In this document: piece after piece, positions 1 through 6,899 of the stretch
Layout: every line of letters starts with the position of its first letter
Numbering within the stretch: position 1 is the stretch's first letter
Assembly: GCF_009765975.1 (NCBI RefSeq)
Contig: NZ_LMUJ01000030.1
Span: 74,912 to 126,798 of the forward strand
Direction: 5' to 3'
DNA from: Acidisphaera sp. S103
GTDB taxonomy: Bacteria > Pseudomonadota > Alphaproteobacteria > Acetobacterales > Acetobacteraceae
DNA length: 51,887 bases
Position numbers and translations under genes: made by a program
The notes under the pieces: generated by a model
What the model was told of the DNA's origin: nothing
What the model saw: only the letters and a program-made list of their open reading frames with translations
The model's database searches: none

Positions 1-337
1 GGTGACGCCGCTGCGCGACGGCATGAACCTGGTCGCCAAGGAGTACGTCGCCGCACAAGACCCGGAAAATCCGGGTGTCCTGATCCTGTCCCGCTTCGCC
101 GGCGCCGCCGAGGAACTCACCGAGGCCCTGATCGTCAACCCGTATGATTCCGACGACATCGCCAAGGCCATGCATATCGGCCTGTCGATGGACCTGGAGG
201 AACGCCAGCAGCGCTGGCGGTCGCTCCACGAAAAAGTGACGACCAATACCGCCCAGCGGTTCTGCGCCGTGTTCCTGAAGCATCTGGACCGGGTGGTCGC
301 CCATCCAGAGCATCCAAGGCTGCGCGCGGTGTCCTGA
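1..337 (+). CDS. otsA: Trehalose-6-phosphate synthase, C-terminal fragment
   Basis: The reading frame is open from the window edge, so only about 111 C-terminal residues are seen. They match the end of GT20 alpha,alpha-trehalose-phosphate synthases, which join UDP-glucose and glucose-6-phosphate in the cytoplasm. The visible signature is PLRDGMNLVAKEYVAAQ, the UDP-glucose-binding loop of the C-terminal Rossmann domain, followed by GVLILSRFAGAAEEL and VNPYDSDDIAKAM. The remainder lies upstream of position 1, where an otsB phosphatase partner might also be. Trehalose production would serve as an osmotic or desiccation protectant. Family assignment is firm; nothing can be said about its start or promoter. 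Confidence 0.93.
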   Translation, partial: VTPLRDGMNLVAKEYVAAQDPENPGVLILSRFAGAAEELTEALIVNPYDSDDIAKAMHIGLSMDLEERQQRWRSLHEKVTTNTAQRFCAVFLKHLDRVVAHPEHPRLRAVS

Positions 338-428
338 TCGTTTCACCGCTTCGTGATGATCCCGCCCCCGCGACGCCATAATTGATTGCCATATCACGAC
401 TTTCGTTGCAGGAACGAGGAATTTAGCG

Positions 429-728
429 ATGAAACGGTTTGTTGTGCCATGTGCGTTGGCGATCGGTATGGCGCTTTCGGTCAGCGCCTGCACCGACCCC
501 TATGACCCCGGCCAGCGCGCGGTCGGCGGTGGGCTGCTGGGTGCGGCCGGTGGAGCGGCGATCGGCGGAGCGCTGGGTGGCGGCAGCGGCGCCGTGGCCG
601 GTGCCGTGATCGGCGGAGGTGCCGGCGCCGTCACCGGCGCGGCGACCACGCCGCAACGGCCCCCGCCGCCCGGCTACTACCAGCAGCCGGGCTACGCGCC
701 GCCTCCGCCGCGGTATAATCCGTACTAA
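429..728 (+). CDS. Glycine-zipper lipoprotein (YMGG/OmpA-like anchor type)
   Basis: 99-residue precursor with a lipoprotein signal: a short basic N-terminus, a hydrophobic stretch and the lipobox LSVSAC with Cys at about residue 21. Residues 30-75 are a glycine zipper (GGGLLGAAGGAAIGGALG and a second copy), a pattern that packs as membrane-embedded helices in small outer-membrane lipoproteins. The tail is Pro/Tyr-rich (PPPPGYYQQPGYAPPPP) and may contact the envelope or peptidoglycan. Its TAA stop overlaps the TAG stop of the convergent lactonase gene by two bases. Exact role unknown; envelope stress or structural lipoproteins of this kind are common in alphaproteobacteria. Confidence 0.85.
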   Translation: MKRFVVPCALAIGMALSVSACTDPYDPGQRAVGGGLLGAAGGAAIGGALGGGSGAVAGAVIGGGAGAVTGAATTPQRPPPPGYYQQPGYAPPPPRYNPY

Positions 729-1591
729 TCCGCGAACAGGCCAACCGGAGCGCCCACCGCCGGCGCATCGGCACGGAACAGCCCACCCAGCGTCGGGAAC
801 GCGGCCAGCACATCGGCCGATTTCCCCTCGCGCAAAGACGTCACGTACAGCGCGCCGTCGGCAAAGCACGGCATGGTCGGGCCGGGCACCGGGAACGCCC
901 ATTTCCGCAACAACGCCCCGGTTGGACTGAAGCAGTTAAGGCAACCCGCGGATGGACCGGCAGACCAATAATTGCCGGCGGCGTCGGTGGCGGCACCATC
1001 CGGGCGCCCATCCTCGTTCGTCAGCGTCGCCAGGACCCGGCGATGGGTGCGCCCGCCTGTGGCCGGATCGAAATCCCATGCCTCGATAACGCCCGCGGTG
1101 GAATCGGAGTGATACATGACGCGTCCATCGGGCGACCAGGCCAGACCATTTGACACCGCGTAGCCGTCCTCCTGCTTTGTGATCCGGCCATCGGCGGTCA
1201 CCCGATACAGGCCGGCGATCTTCTGCCGCGGTGAGTTCTCATCCATGCCGCCCACCCAGAACGCACCATCCGGCCCGACCTTGCCGTCGTTCAACCGGTT
1301 GGTCGGGGGCTCCTGGATTTTCGGCGTCAGGTCGGTCAGGGCGCCCGATCTCGGGTCGAACAGCACCACGTGATGGCGCTGCGCGACAACCAGGCGCCCG
1401 GAATGGCACAAGCCAAAACTGCCGACGACCTCGGGAAAGTCCCATGACTCGCGCGCGCCGGTATCCACCGACAGCGCATTGATCCGCTTGCCGTTGATGT
1501 CGCAGAATAGCAGGCGCCGGGTGGCCGCGTCCCACACCGGCGATTCCGCCACGCCGCAGCGTGAATCCCAGGCCAATTCGAAATCACTCAT
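725..1591 (-). CDS. SMP-30/gluconolactonase/LRE family protein
   Basis: 288 residues, the usual length for regucalcin/gluconolactonase six-bladed beta-propellers, which hydrolyse aldonolactones using one divalent metal. The metal-ligand motifs are in order: AESPVWD (Glu) near residue 15, NDGKVGPDGAFWVGGMD (Asn/Asp) near 103, and NGLAWSPDGRVMYHSDS (Asn, Asp) near 148. The ATG at 1591 has GGGAG eight bases upstream. It converges on the glycine-zipper gene. Substrate is uncertain: an L-arabino-, glucono- or other sugar lactone is possible. A second, distinct family member lies at 18001-18960. Confidence 0.88.
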   Translation of the reverse strand: MSDFELAWDSRCGVAESPVWDAATRRLLFCDINGKRINALSVDTGARESWDFPEVVGSFGLCHSGRLVVAQRHHVVLFDPRSGALTDLTPKIQEPPTNRLNDGKVGPDGAFWVGGMDENSPRQKIAGLYRVTADGRITKQEDGYAVSNGLAWSPDGRVMYHSDSTAGVIEAWDFDPATGGRTHRRVLATLTNEDGRPDGAATDAAGNYWSAGPSAGCLNCFSPTGALLRKWAFPVPGPTMPCFADGALYVTSLREGKSADVLAAFPTLGGLFRADAPAVGAPVGLFAD

Positions 1592-1713
1592 ATGGCTGCT
1601 CCCATCGGCGTCCGTCGCCAGGGTAAGCAGTATCTCACGTCTTCACGGGCCGTTTAAGGGCGGGTGGCCACCAATCCAGCGATTGTCATCGGCCGCCCGC
1701 GACAGCGGCGATA

Positions 1714-2115
1714 TTACCGGTCTCGCGGGAACGGTTCGCGTCCCTCGGAATAACCCGGACCATCGAAATGGTCCTGTCCCGTCGCGTACTCAGCCGTGCC
1801 GATCGACGCCGCGAGGTCCGGATGCGCCTCGGCATACCAAGCCTCGTCGACCTCGATCCGATAGGGCAGCCGGCCCTCGAAATAGCCGTGATCGACGAAG
1901 TGCTCCCGAGCGGACCGGATCCCACCGTGGCTGATGCCGGCCGCGACGTCCGGATAGCGGGTGAGATAGAAGGTCTCGTCCACCTCCACCACCGTCAGGA
2001 GGGTGCGGATCATTACCTGAAGGTCTTCGTAGGTCATGTCTACCCGGGTTCTGCCGCGCGTGGACGTCAGGTTCAGCATGCCTTTGATGACTTCGAATGG
2101 CGGAAGGTATCTCAC
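1714..2115 (-). CDS. Hypothetical protein with two PD-x-A repeat units
   Basis: A 133-residue protein if translation begins at GTG 2115, which has AGGAG six bases upstream. Longer in-frame extension is possible but lacks a ribosome site. Residues 50-130 contain two copies of a unit of about 42 residues: VDETFYLTRYPDVAAGI followed by HFVDHGYFEGRLPY, and VDEAWYAEAHPDLAASI followed by HFDGPGYSEGREPF. Similar short units occur beside or inside glycosyltransferases and secreted proteins of proteobacteria, but I do not know a defined function. No signal peptide is visible, so it is probably cytoplasmic. It ends 122 bp from the lactonase start, same strand. Confidence 0.7.
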   Translation of the reverse strand: MRYLPPFEVIKGMLNLTSTRGRTRVDMTYEDLQVMIRTLLTVVEVDETFYLTRYPDVAAGISHGGIRSAREHFVDHGYFEGRLPYRIEVDEAWYAEAHPDLAASIGTAEYATGQDHFDGPGYSEGREPFPRDR

Positions 2116-2177
2116 CAGGGTCTCCTGCAAGGGTTGCCTAATTGATAGCTGGCAATTCCTGCAGAAGGAACGGTTGT

Positions 2178-2621
2178 TTATCGATCGTCCGTCGATCCGG
2201 GGACGAATGTCATCGCTATGCCATTCATGCAGTAGCGCAAGCCGGTCGGCCGCGGCCCGTCCGGGAACACATGGCCGAGATGGCCGCCGCAGTCGGCGCA
2301 ATGCACCTCCGTGCGAGTCATGAACAGGCTACGGTCCTCTGTCGTCCCGACCCCGCCGTCCAGCGGCTGCGTGAAGCTCGGCCAGCCGGTGCCGCTCTCG
2401 AACTTGGTGCCGGAGGCGAACAGCGCCTTGCCGCAACCGGCGCAAACGAACGTCCCCGGCCGCTTTTCGGCGTTCAACGGACTGGTTCCCGCGCGTTCCG
2501 TGCCGTGCTTGCGCAGCACGTGGAACTGCGCGGGATCGAGACGTTGGCGCCATTCCTCGTCATTATGTGCGACGGGAAATGCCTCCGCCGGTGTGTCGTG
2601 GCCGCCGAACAGACGCTTCAT
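2178..2621 (-). CDS. msrB: Peptide-methionine (R)-S-oxide reductase
   Basis: 147-residue MsrB that reduces methionine-R-sulfoxide in oxidised proteins using thioredoxin. It carries two zinc-binding CxxC pairs (CAGCGK near residue 60, CADCGG near 109), the substrate motif SGTGWPSF, HLGHVFPDGP, and the catalytic cysteine in RYCMNG near residue 130. The length fits a single-domain cytoplasmic enzyme. It is divergent from the padR-type regulator gene; the 164-bp gap holds a double palindrome (2699-2728) that could control both genes. Identity is secure. Confidence 0.95.
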   Translation of the reverse strand: MKRLFGGHDTPAEAFPVAHNDEEWRQRLDPAQFHVLRKHGTERAGTSPLNAEKRPGTFVCAGCGKALFASGTKFESGTGWPSFTQPLDGGVGTTEDRSLFMTRTEVHCADCGGHLGHVFPDGPRPTGLRYCMNGIAMTFVPGSTDDR

Positions 2622-2698
2622 GTCGATGCCCTCCGCTGATGGTGTCGCCCCCAGCCTATCCCGGGGAGCCGGATCGCGGAACCGGGCATGAGATAGAT

Positions 2699-2728
2699 AA
2701 GATATATCTTGACGATAAGATATGTCTT
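2699..2728. promoter_or_regulatory. Double palindromic operator, probable PadR site
   Basis: Two 12-bp palindromes lie in the msrB/padR divergent gap: AAGATATATCTT (2699-2710, perfect) and AAGATATGTCTT (2717-2728, one asymmetric base pair). Their centres are 18 bp apart and the tract is AT-rich in a GC-rich genome. PadR winged-helix dimers typically bind their own promoter at such sites, so autoregulation is inferred. Strength of the match to any published YqjI box is not claimed. Confidence 0.7.
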
Positions 2729-2785
2729 AACTATATCGCATTCACCGGACCACTTCGGTTCGGCTGCAAAGGAAAACCAGACAGA

Positions 2786-3385
2786 ATGCACCATCACACC
2801 CACAACGGGCACAACCACGACCGGCATGGCGGGTCGCGCACCGGCACCGGCCACCATTTCGGAGAGCGGCGGTTCGCCCGCGATACCGGCGACCACTTCG
2901 GCGGCCGGGACCGTCATCATGGCGGCCGCCGCCGCGTATTCGACCACGGCGACCTGCGCTTCATCCTGCTCAGCATGATCGCGGCCAAACCCGCCCACGG
3001 CTACGACCTGATCAAGGCGCTGGAGGACCGGATGGGCGGCGGCTACAGCCCGAGCCCCGGCGTGATCTACCCCACGCTGACCATGCTCGAGGAACAGGGT
3101 TTCGCCGGGATCACCGCCGAGGACGGCAAAAAGCTCTACCAGGCCACACCGGAAGGCGAGGCCTTCCTGAAGGCCAACCAAACCGCCCTGGCCGCCATCC
3201 AGGCCCGAATCGACGGCATCGCCCGGGAGCGTAACATGGTCCCCGACCCGCGGATCATACGAGCGATCGAGAACCTGAAGATGGCCCTGCGCCTGCGCAT
3301 CGCCGCCGGCCCGATCCCGGATGAGCGTGTCCAGGCAATCGCCGCCGCGATCGACGCCGCGGCCGGAGAAGCGGAACGGACCTGA
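2786..3385 (+). CDS. His-rich PadR-family regulator, YqjI-like metal sensor
   Basis: 199 residues from ATG 2786. Residues 1-50 are packed with histidine (MHHHTHNGHNHDRHGG, then GHHFGE, GDHF, RDRHHGG), as in E. coli YqjI, a PadR repressor that releases DNA when nickel or iron binds its N-terminal tail. The winged helix follows: RFILLSMIAAKPAHGYDLIK, then YSPSPGVIYPTLTMLEEQG, then a C-terminal dimerisation helix pair. YqjI normally controls a siderophore reductase (yqjH), which is not in view; the divergent neighbour is msrB. Metal sensing is inferred from the tail and the homology. The start is chosen because the His-rich tail begins there; the SD-like AAAGGAAAA is rather distant. Confidence 0.85.
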   Translation: MHHHTHNGHNHDRHGGSRTGTGHHFGERRFARDTGDHFGGRDRHHGGRRRVFDHGDLRFILLSMIAAKPAHGYDLIKALEDRMGGGYSPSPGVIYPTLTMLEEQGFAGITAEDGKKLYQATPEGEAFLKANQTALAAIQARIDGIARERNMVPDPRIIRAIENLKMALRLRIAAGPIPDERVQAIAAAIDAAAGEAERT

Positions 3386-3402
3386 CCCACGCAGGCGTCG
3401 AT

Positions 3403-3428
3403 GGCGGCCGGCATTCGTGCCGGCTGCC
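3403..3428 (+). terminator. Strong hairpin with TTCG loop after padR
   Basis: An 11-bp stem (3403-3413 with 3418-3428, one G-U pair) closes a TTCG tetraloop, 18 bases after the padR-type stop codon and about 70 bases before the next start codon. No T-run follows, so it may be a weak intrinsic terminator or a 3'-end stabiliser. Confidence 0.5.
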
Positions 3429-3499
3429 AACCCGTAACGCACCAATTCCAGTCAGCCGCAAAACGCTCTACGCTCCCGCCAAACCGAGGAAGCGTCCCC

Positions 3500-4681
3500 A
3501 TGAGCCCATTCACGACCCAAGTCCGTGCCGCCCTGCCCGACGACGCCGCCCGCGCCACCTTGGCCGGCCGCGTCTGGCGTCCGGACCTGGCCGGCCCCTC
3601 GGTGGTCGTCATTCGCGACGGCAACGCCCTGGATATCTCGAAGCAGTTCCCCACCATGCGGGACCTTTGCGAAACCCAGGATCCCGCCGCCGCCCTGCGC
3701 GCTGCCGACGGTGAAACGATCGGCACTGCCGACGCCCTGCTGACCAACACCTCCGTCGAGGCTCGCGATCCCGCCCGCCCCTGGCTGCTCGCGCCGCTCG
3801 ACCTGCAGGCGATCAAGGCTGCCGGCGTCACGTTCGCCATTTCCATGCTGGAACGCGTGATCGAGGAACGCGCCCGCGGCGACATCAACGCCGCCGGCAC
3901 GATCCGGCAGGAGGTCACCCGCCTTGTCGGTGACGACCTGGGCAAGCTGAAACCCGGTTCGCCCGAAGCCATGCACCTGAAGCAAGTCCTTATCGAGCAA
4001 GGCGCCTGGAGCCAGTATCTGGAAGTCGGCATCGGCGCAGACGCCGAAATATTCACCAAATCGCAACCGATGGCTTCGGTCGGCACCGGAATGGACGCGG
4101 GAATCCATCCGAATTCCTCCTGGAACAATCCGGAGCCGGAAGTCGTTCTCGCCGTCTCCTCACAAGGCCGCATCGTGGGCGCCACGCTGGGCAACGACGT
4201 CAACCTGCGCGACGTCGAGGGCCGGTCCGCCCTGCTTCTGGGCAAAGCCAAGGACAACAACGCATCCTGCGCCATCGGCCCGTTCCTGCGCTTCTTCGAT
4301 GGCGGCTTCAGCCTGGACGACATCCGTTCCACCACAGTCACCCTGCGCGTCGAGGGACCGGAGGGCTTCGTGCTGGAAGGATCGTCCTCCATCGCCAAGA
4401 TCAGCCGCGATCCGGCCGACCTGGTCGCGCAAATGGTCAACACGCATCACCGCTATCCCGACGGCGCGGTGCTGTTCCTGGGCACCATGTTCGCGCCGGT
4501 CCAGGACCGCGACACCCCGGGCCAGGGCTTCACCCACAAATACGGCGACATCGTTACCATTGCCGCACCAAAGCTGGGTCGCCTGGTGAACCGGATCATG
4601 CCGACCGACCAATGCGAGGCCTGGACCTTCGGCCCCGGCGCGCTGATGCGGAACCTCGCCGGACGGGGTTTACTGACCTGA
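3500..4681 (+). CDS. Fumarylacetoacetate hydrolase family protein
   Basis: 393 residues from ATG 3500 (GAGGA nine bases upstream; the frame is open further 5' but without a site). The C-terminal two thirds show the FAH fold: HPNSSWNNPEPEVVLAVSS supplies the metal-binding Glu pair, and VGATLGNDVNLRDVEGRSA the Asp and following loop, as in 2-keto-3-deoxy-sugar acid dehydratases/hydrolases and fumarylacetoacetases. These enzymes cleave or dehydrate beta-diketo or 2-keto acids with Mg2+. The N-terminal ~90 residues are the variable cap. Proximity to a sugar lactonase would fit a sugar-acid pathway, but they are not in one operon, so substrate is unassigned. Confidence 0.85.
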   Translation: MSPFTTQVRAALPDDAARATLAGRVWRPDLAGPSVVVIRDGNALDISKQFPTMRDLCETQDPAAALRAADGETIGTADALLTNTSVEARDPARPWLLAPLDLQAIKAAGVTFAISMLERVIEERARGDINAAGTIRQEVTRLVGDDLGKLKPGSPEAMHLKQVLIEQGAWSQYLEVGIGADAEIFTKSQPMASVGTGMDAGIHPNSSWNNPEPEVVLAVSSQGRIVGATLGNDVNLRDVEGRSALLLGKAKDNNASCAIGPFLRFFDGGFSLDDIRSTTVTLRVEGPEGFVLEGSSSIAKISRDPADLVAQMVNTHHRYPDGAVLFLGTMFAPVQDRDTPGQGFTHKYGDIVTIAAPKLGRLVNRIMPTDQCEAWTFGPGALMRNLAGRGLLT

Positions 4682-4704
4682 TCCGCCATCGATCGGAATA
4701 ATCA

Positions 4705-5169
4705 ATGCACAGGATAGAAACGACCCGCGATCGTCCGGACCTGGCACCCATCGTCGCCGCCTGGCTGGTGAAGGAATTCGGCTACCCCGGCGGCCGGACC
4801 CCGGAACAGGTGACCGCGCGTATCCTGGCGCCGCCCAACGGTCCTGAAGAGACGTTTGTCCTGCTCGAGCAGGGCAAACCCGTGGGTAGCGCCCGCCTCA
4901 CCCACGACGATCTGGCGTCGCGTCCCGACCTGACCCCGTGGCTCGCCGGGGTCTTCGTCGATCCTGCGGCGCGAGGCCGCGGCTATGCCACCGCCCTGGT
5001 GCGGCAGGTAGAGGCCTTCGCGGCCGCCGCCGCGGTGCCAACCCTATGGCTGTATACCTGGACCGCCGAACAACTCTATGCGCGCCTGGGCTGGCAACGC
5101 GTCGGCTTGGAGACGGACAGGGGAAAGGACGTCGTGCTGATGACACGGCGTCTGTCCGGCCGGGACTGA
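4705..5169 (+). CDS. GNAT family N-acetyltransferase
   Basis: 154-residue single GNAT domain transferring an acetyl group from acetyl-CoA to an unknown amine. The core is visible: PVGSARLTHDDLASRP (beta4 region), then GVFVDPAARGRGYATALVRQ with the R-G-x-G-x-A pyrophosphate-binding loop near residue 90, then LWLYTWTAEQLYARLGWQRVG (C-terminal YxxLGF-type motif). It starts 23 bp after the FAH-family gene on the same strand and may be cotranscribed. No substrate can be inferred. Confidence 0.87.
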   Translation: MHRIETTRDRPDLAPIVAAWLVKEFGYPGGRTPEQVTARILAPPNGPEETFVLLEQGKPVGSARLTHDDLASRPDLTPWLAGVFVDPAARGRGYATALVRQVEAFAAAAAVPTLWLYTWTAEQLYARLGWQRVGLETDRGKDVVLMTRRLSGRD

Positions 5170-5206
5170 CATCGGTCGCGAAATGAATAATCCCCGTCAT
5201 TCTCCT

Positions 5207-5239
5207 ACCGTCATGGTGGGCGGGGGCCTGCCGTCCGCG
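5207..5239 (+). repeat. Degenerate copy of the 19020-19103 repeat (left part)
   Basis: This stretch aligns without gaps with the left end of the palindromic element at 19019-19051: both begin ACCGTCATGG and continue through a G-rich block, GGC and a C-C-x-T-C-C-x-C-G ending, differing at scattered positions. The right half of the element is not recognisable here. Confidence 0.5.
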
Positions 5240-5348
5240 TCGGGATCGACACTGGAAAGTCGTGAGTGGTGGGTCTTCGTGCCATGGGCGAAGATAATAA
5301 CCGCGGCCGTTGATGTTGACACATCGGGCTCGTCTTGGATCAGCGAAG

Positions 5349-5393
5349 TCCGGGCCATCTGACCCAGCACCTTACTGAGGCGGATGGCCCGGA
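5349..5393. repeat. Inverted repeat, 11-bp arms
   Basis: TCCGGGCCATC (5349-5359) and GATGGCCCGGA (5383-5393) are perfect reverse complements separated by 23 bases. It lies in the gap where transcription from the GNAT and from ntrX converges, so it may act as a terminator hairpin or be part of a repetitive element. Confidence 0.5.
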
Positions 5394-5396
5394 TTT

Positions 5397-5446
5397 ACGC
5401 CGGGCCGTAACGAATCGGCTGACGCCGGGCCATGACGAATCAACTG
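5397..5446 (+). repeat. Two tandem 25-bp units
   Basis: Units 5397-5421 and 5422-5446 match at 21 of 25 positions (ACGCCGGGCC, then ACGAATC, then CTG). A related stretch, CGCCGGG then ACGAATCGGCTG, occurs at 39944-39968 directly after another gene. Confidence 0.55.
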
Positions 5447-5501
5447 GGGTTGGCATAAGACTTGAAGGACTGGCCAGTTTTTATCTTGGTACCTCGCGCC
5501 C

Positions 5502-6899
5502 CTATCCCCCGACCCGTTCGTCCGAATTCACCCCCAACTGCTTCAGTTTTCGGTGCAGCGCCGACCGCTCCATCCCGACAAACTGTGCTGTCCGGGAAAT
5601 ATTTCCGCCGAACCGCAATAGTTGCGCATGCAAATACTGCGTCTCGAACAAATCTCTGGCCTCCCGCAGCGGCAGCGACATGATATCCGCTGTCGGGTCG
5701 ATATTCAGCAGCGCCGGCGCCCGCGATCCGATCTCCGGCGGCAGCATGTCCGCTCGTATCGGATCGCCCGCGGCCCCGGGCGCCATGATCAGCAGCCAGT
5801 CCATCAGGTTCCGCAACTGCCGCACATTGCCCGGCCAGTCGTACGCCTGCAGCGCCGCCAGCGTATCCGCCGATAGCGCGCGCACCGGAATCCCCGATGT
5901 TTCGGCGGAACGAGCGATAAATTGCAGCGCCAGATTGGGTACATCCTCACGCCGCTCCCGCAGCGCTGGTATCTTCACCGGAACGACCGCCAGCCGGTAG
6001 TACAAATCCTCGCGGAACCGCCCCGCCGTGATCTCGGCCTGCAGGTCGCGGTTCGTCGTGGACAGGACCCGCACGTCCACGGTGACCCTGGCCGACCCAC
6101 CCAGCCGCTCGAACGTCTGATTTTGCAGCGCCCGCACGATCTTGCCCTGGGTCTCCAGCGGCATGTCGGACACCTCGTCCAACAGCAACGTTCCGGTATG
6201 CGCCCGCTCCAGCACGCCCGCCCGCCGCGGGTGCGTGGCCGAGTCGCTGCCGGCCTCCATCCCGAACAGTTCTTCCTCGAACCGTCCCGGATTCAGCGTC
6301 GCGCAGTTCATCACCACGAACGGTCCGGTGGACCGGCGGGAACGCGCATGGATCATCCGCGCGACGACCTCTTTCCCCGACCCGGCCGGCCCCGAGATCA
6401 TCACCCGCGACCCCGTCGGCGCCACCCGCTCCACCTGGGACCGAAGCTGCCCGATCAGCGCCGACTCGCCGGTCAGCGTCACCTCCGGACCGGCGCGCAG
6501 CCGCAGTTCCGCGTTTTCCCGCGCCATCGCCGCGGCTTCCAGCGCGCGCCGCACGATCAGCAACAACCGGTCGGACTGGAACGGTTTCTCGATGAAGTCG
6601 TAGGCACCGTGCTGGATCGCACCCACCGCCATCTCGATCGTGCCGTGGCCGGAGATCATCACCACCGGCACATGCGGATCATCCGCGCGCAACGTCTCCA
6701 GGATGGCGATGCCATCCATGCGGGAGCCTTGCAACCACACATCCAGCACCACCAGAGACGGCCGCCGCGCCCGAAACGCGGCGATCGCTGCTTCCGCGTC
6801 GCCGGCGCCACGGGTTTCATAGCCCTCGTCGCGCAGAATCCCCTCAATCAGCAGCCTGATGTCCGGCTCGTCATCGACGATCAGGATTTCATGCGCCAT
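5502..6899 (-). CDS. ntrX: Nitrogen assimilation response regulator NtrX
   Basis: 465 residues. Receiver domain 1-120 has the acidic pair IVDDEPD, phospho-acceptor Asp in VVLDVWLQG near residue 54 and Lys in YDFIEKPF. The AAA+ domain follows (about 140-370) with Walker A GPAGSGKE and Walker B-like LLLDEVSDMP. The GAFTGA loop that contacts sigma-54 is missing: after EEELFGMEAG the sequence goes straight to GVLERAHTGT. This loss is usual for alphaproteobacterial NtrX, which works with sigma-70 polymerase. A Fis-type helix-turn-helix ends the protein. Partner of NtrY, whose gene ends 11 bp inside the ntrX start region (overlap), showing translational coupling. Confidence 0.94.
   Translation of the reverse strand: MAHEILIVDDEPDIRLLIEGILRDEGYETRGAGDAEAAIAAFRARRPSLVVLDVWLQGSRMDGIAILETLRADDPHVPVVMISGHGTIEMAVGAIQHGAYDFIEKPFQSDRLLLIVRRALEAAAMARENAELRLRAGPEVTLTGESALIGQLRSQVERVAPTGSRVMISGPAGSGKEVVARMIHARSRRSTGPFVVMNCATLNPGRFEEELFGMEAGSDSATHPRRAGVLERAHTGTLLLDEVSDMPLETQGKIVRALQNQTFERLGGSARVTVDVRVLSTTNRDLQAEITAGRFREDLYYRLAVVPVKIPALRERREDVPNLALQFIARSAETSGIPVRALSADTLAALQAYDWPGNVRQLRNLMDWLLIMAPGAAGDPIRADMLPPEIGSRAPALLNIDPTADIMSLPLREARDLFETQYLHAQLLRFGGNISRTAQFVGMERSALHRKLKQLGVNSDERVGG

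Larger units (their letters stand above)
5170..5501. other. Gene-free interval with inverted and tandem repeats
   Basis: A 332-bp convergent gap between the GNAT and ntrX. I find no convincing coding region. It contains a degenerate copy of a dispersed repeat (5207-5239), an inverted repeat (5349-5393) and two tandem 25-bp units (5397-5446), each listed separately. Confidence 0.7.

Noticed and set aside
6889-6899. ntrX without GAFTGA as a damaged gene
   Set aside because: All other domains are intact and this loss is normal for alphaproteobacterial NtrX.
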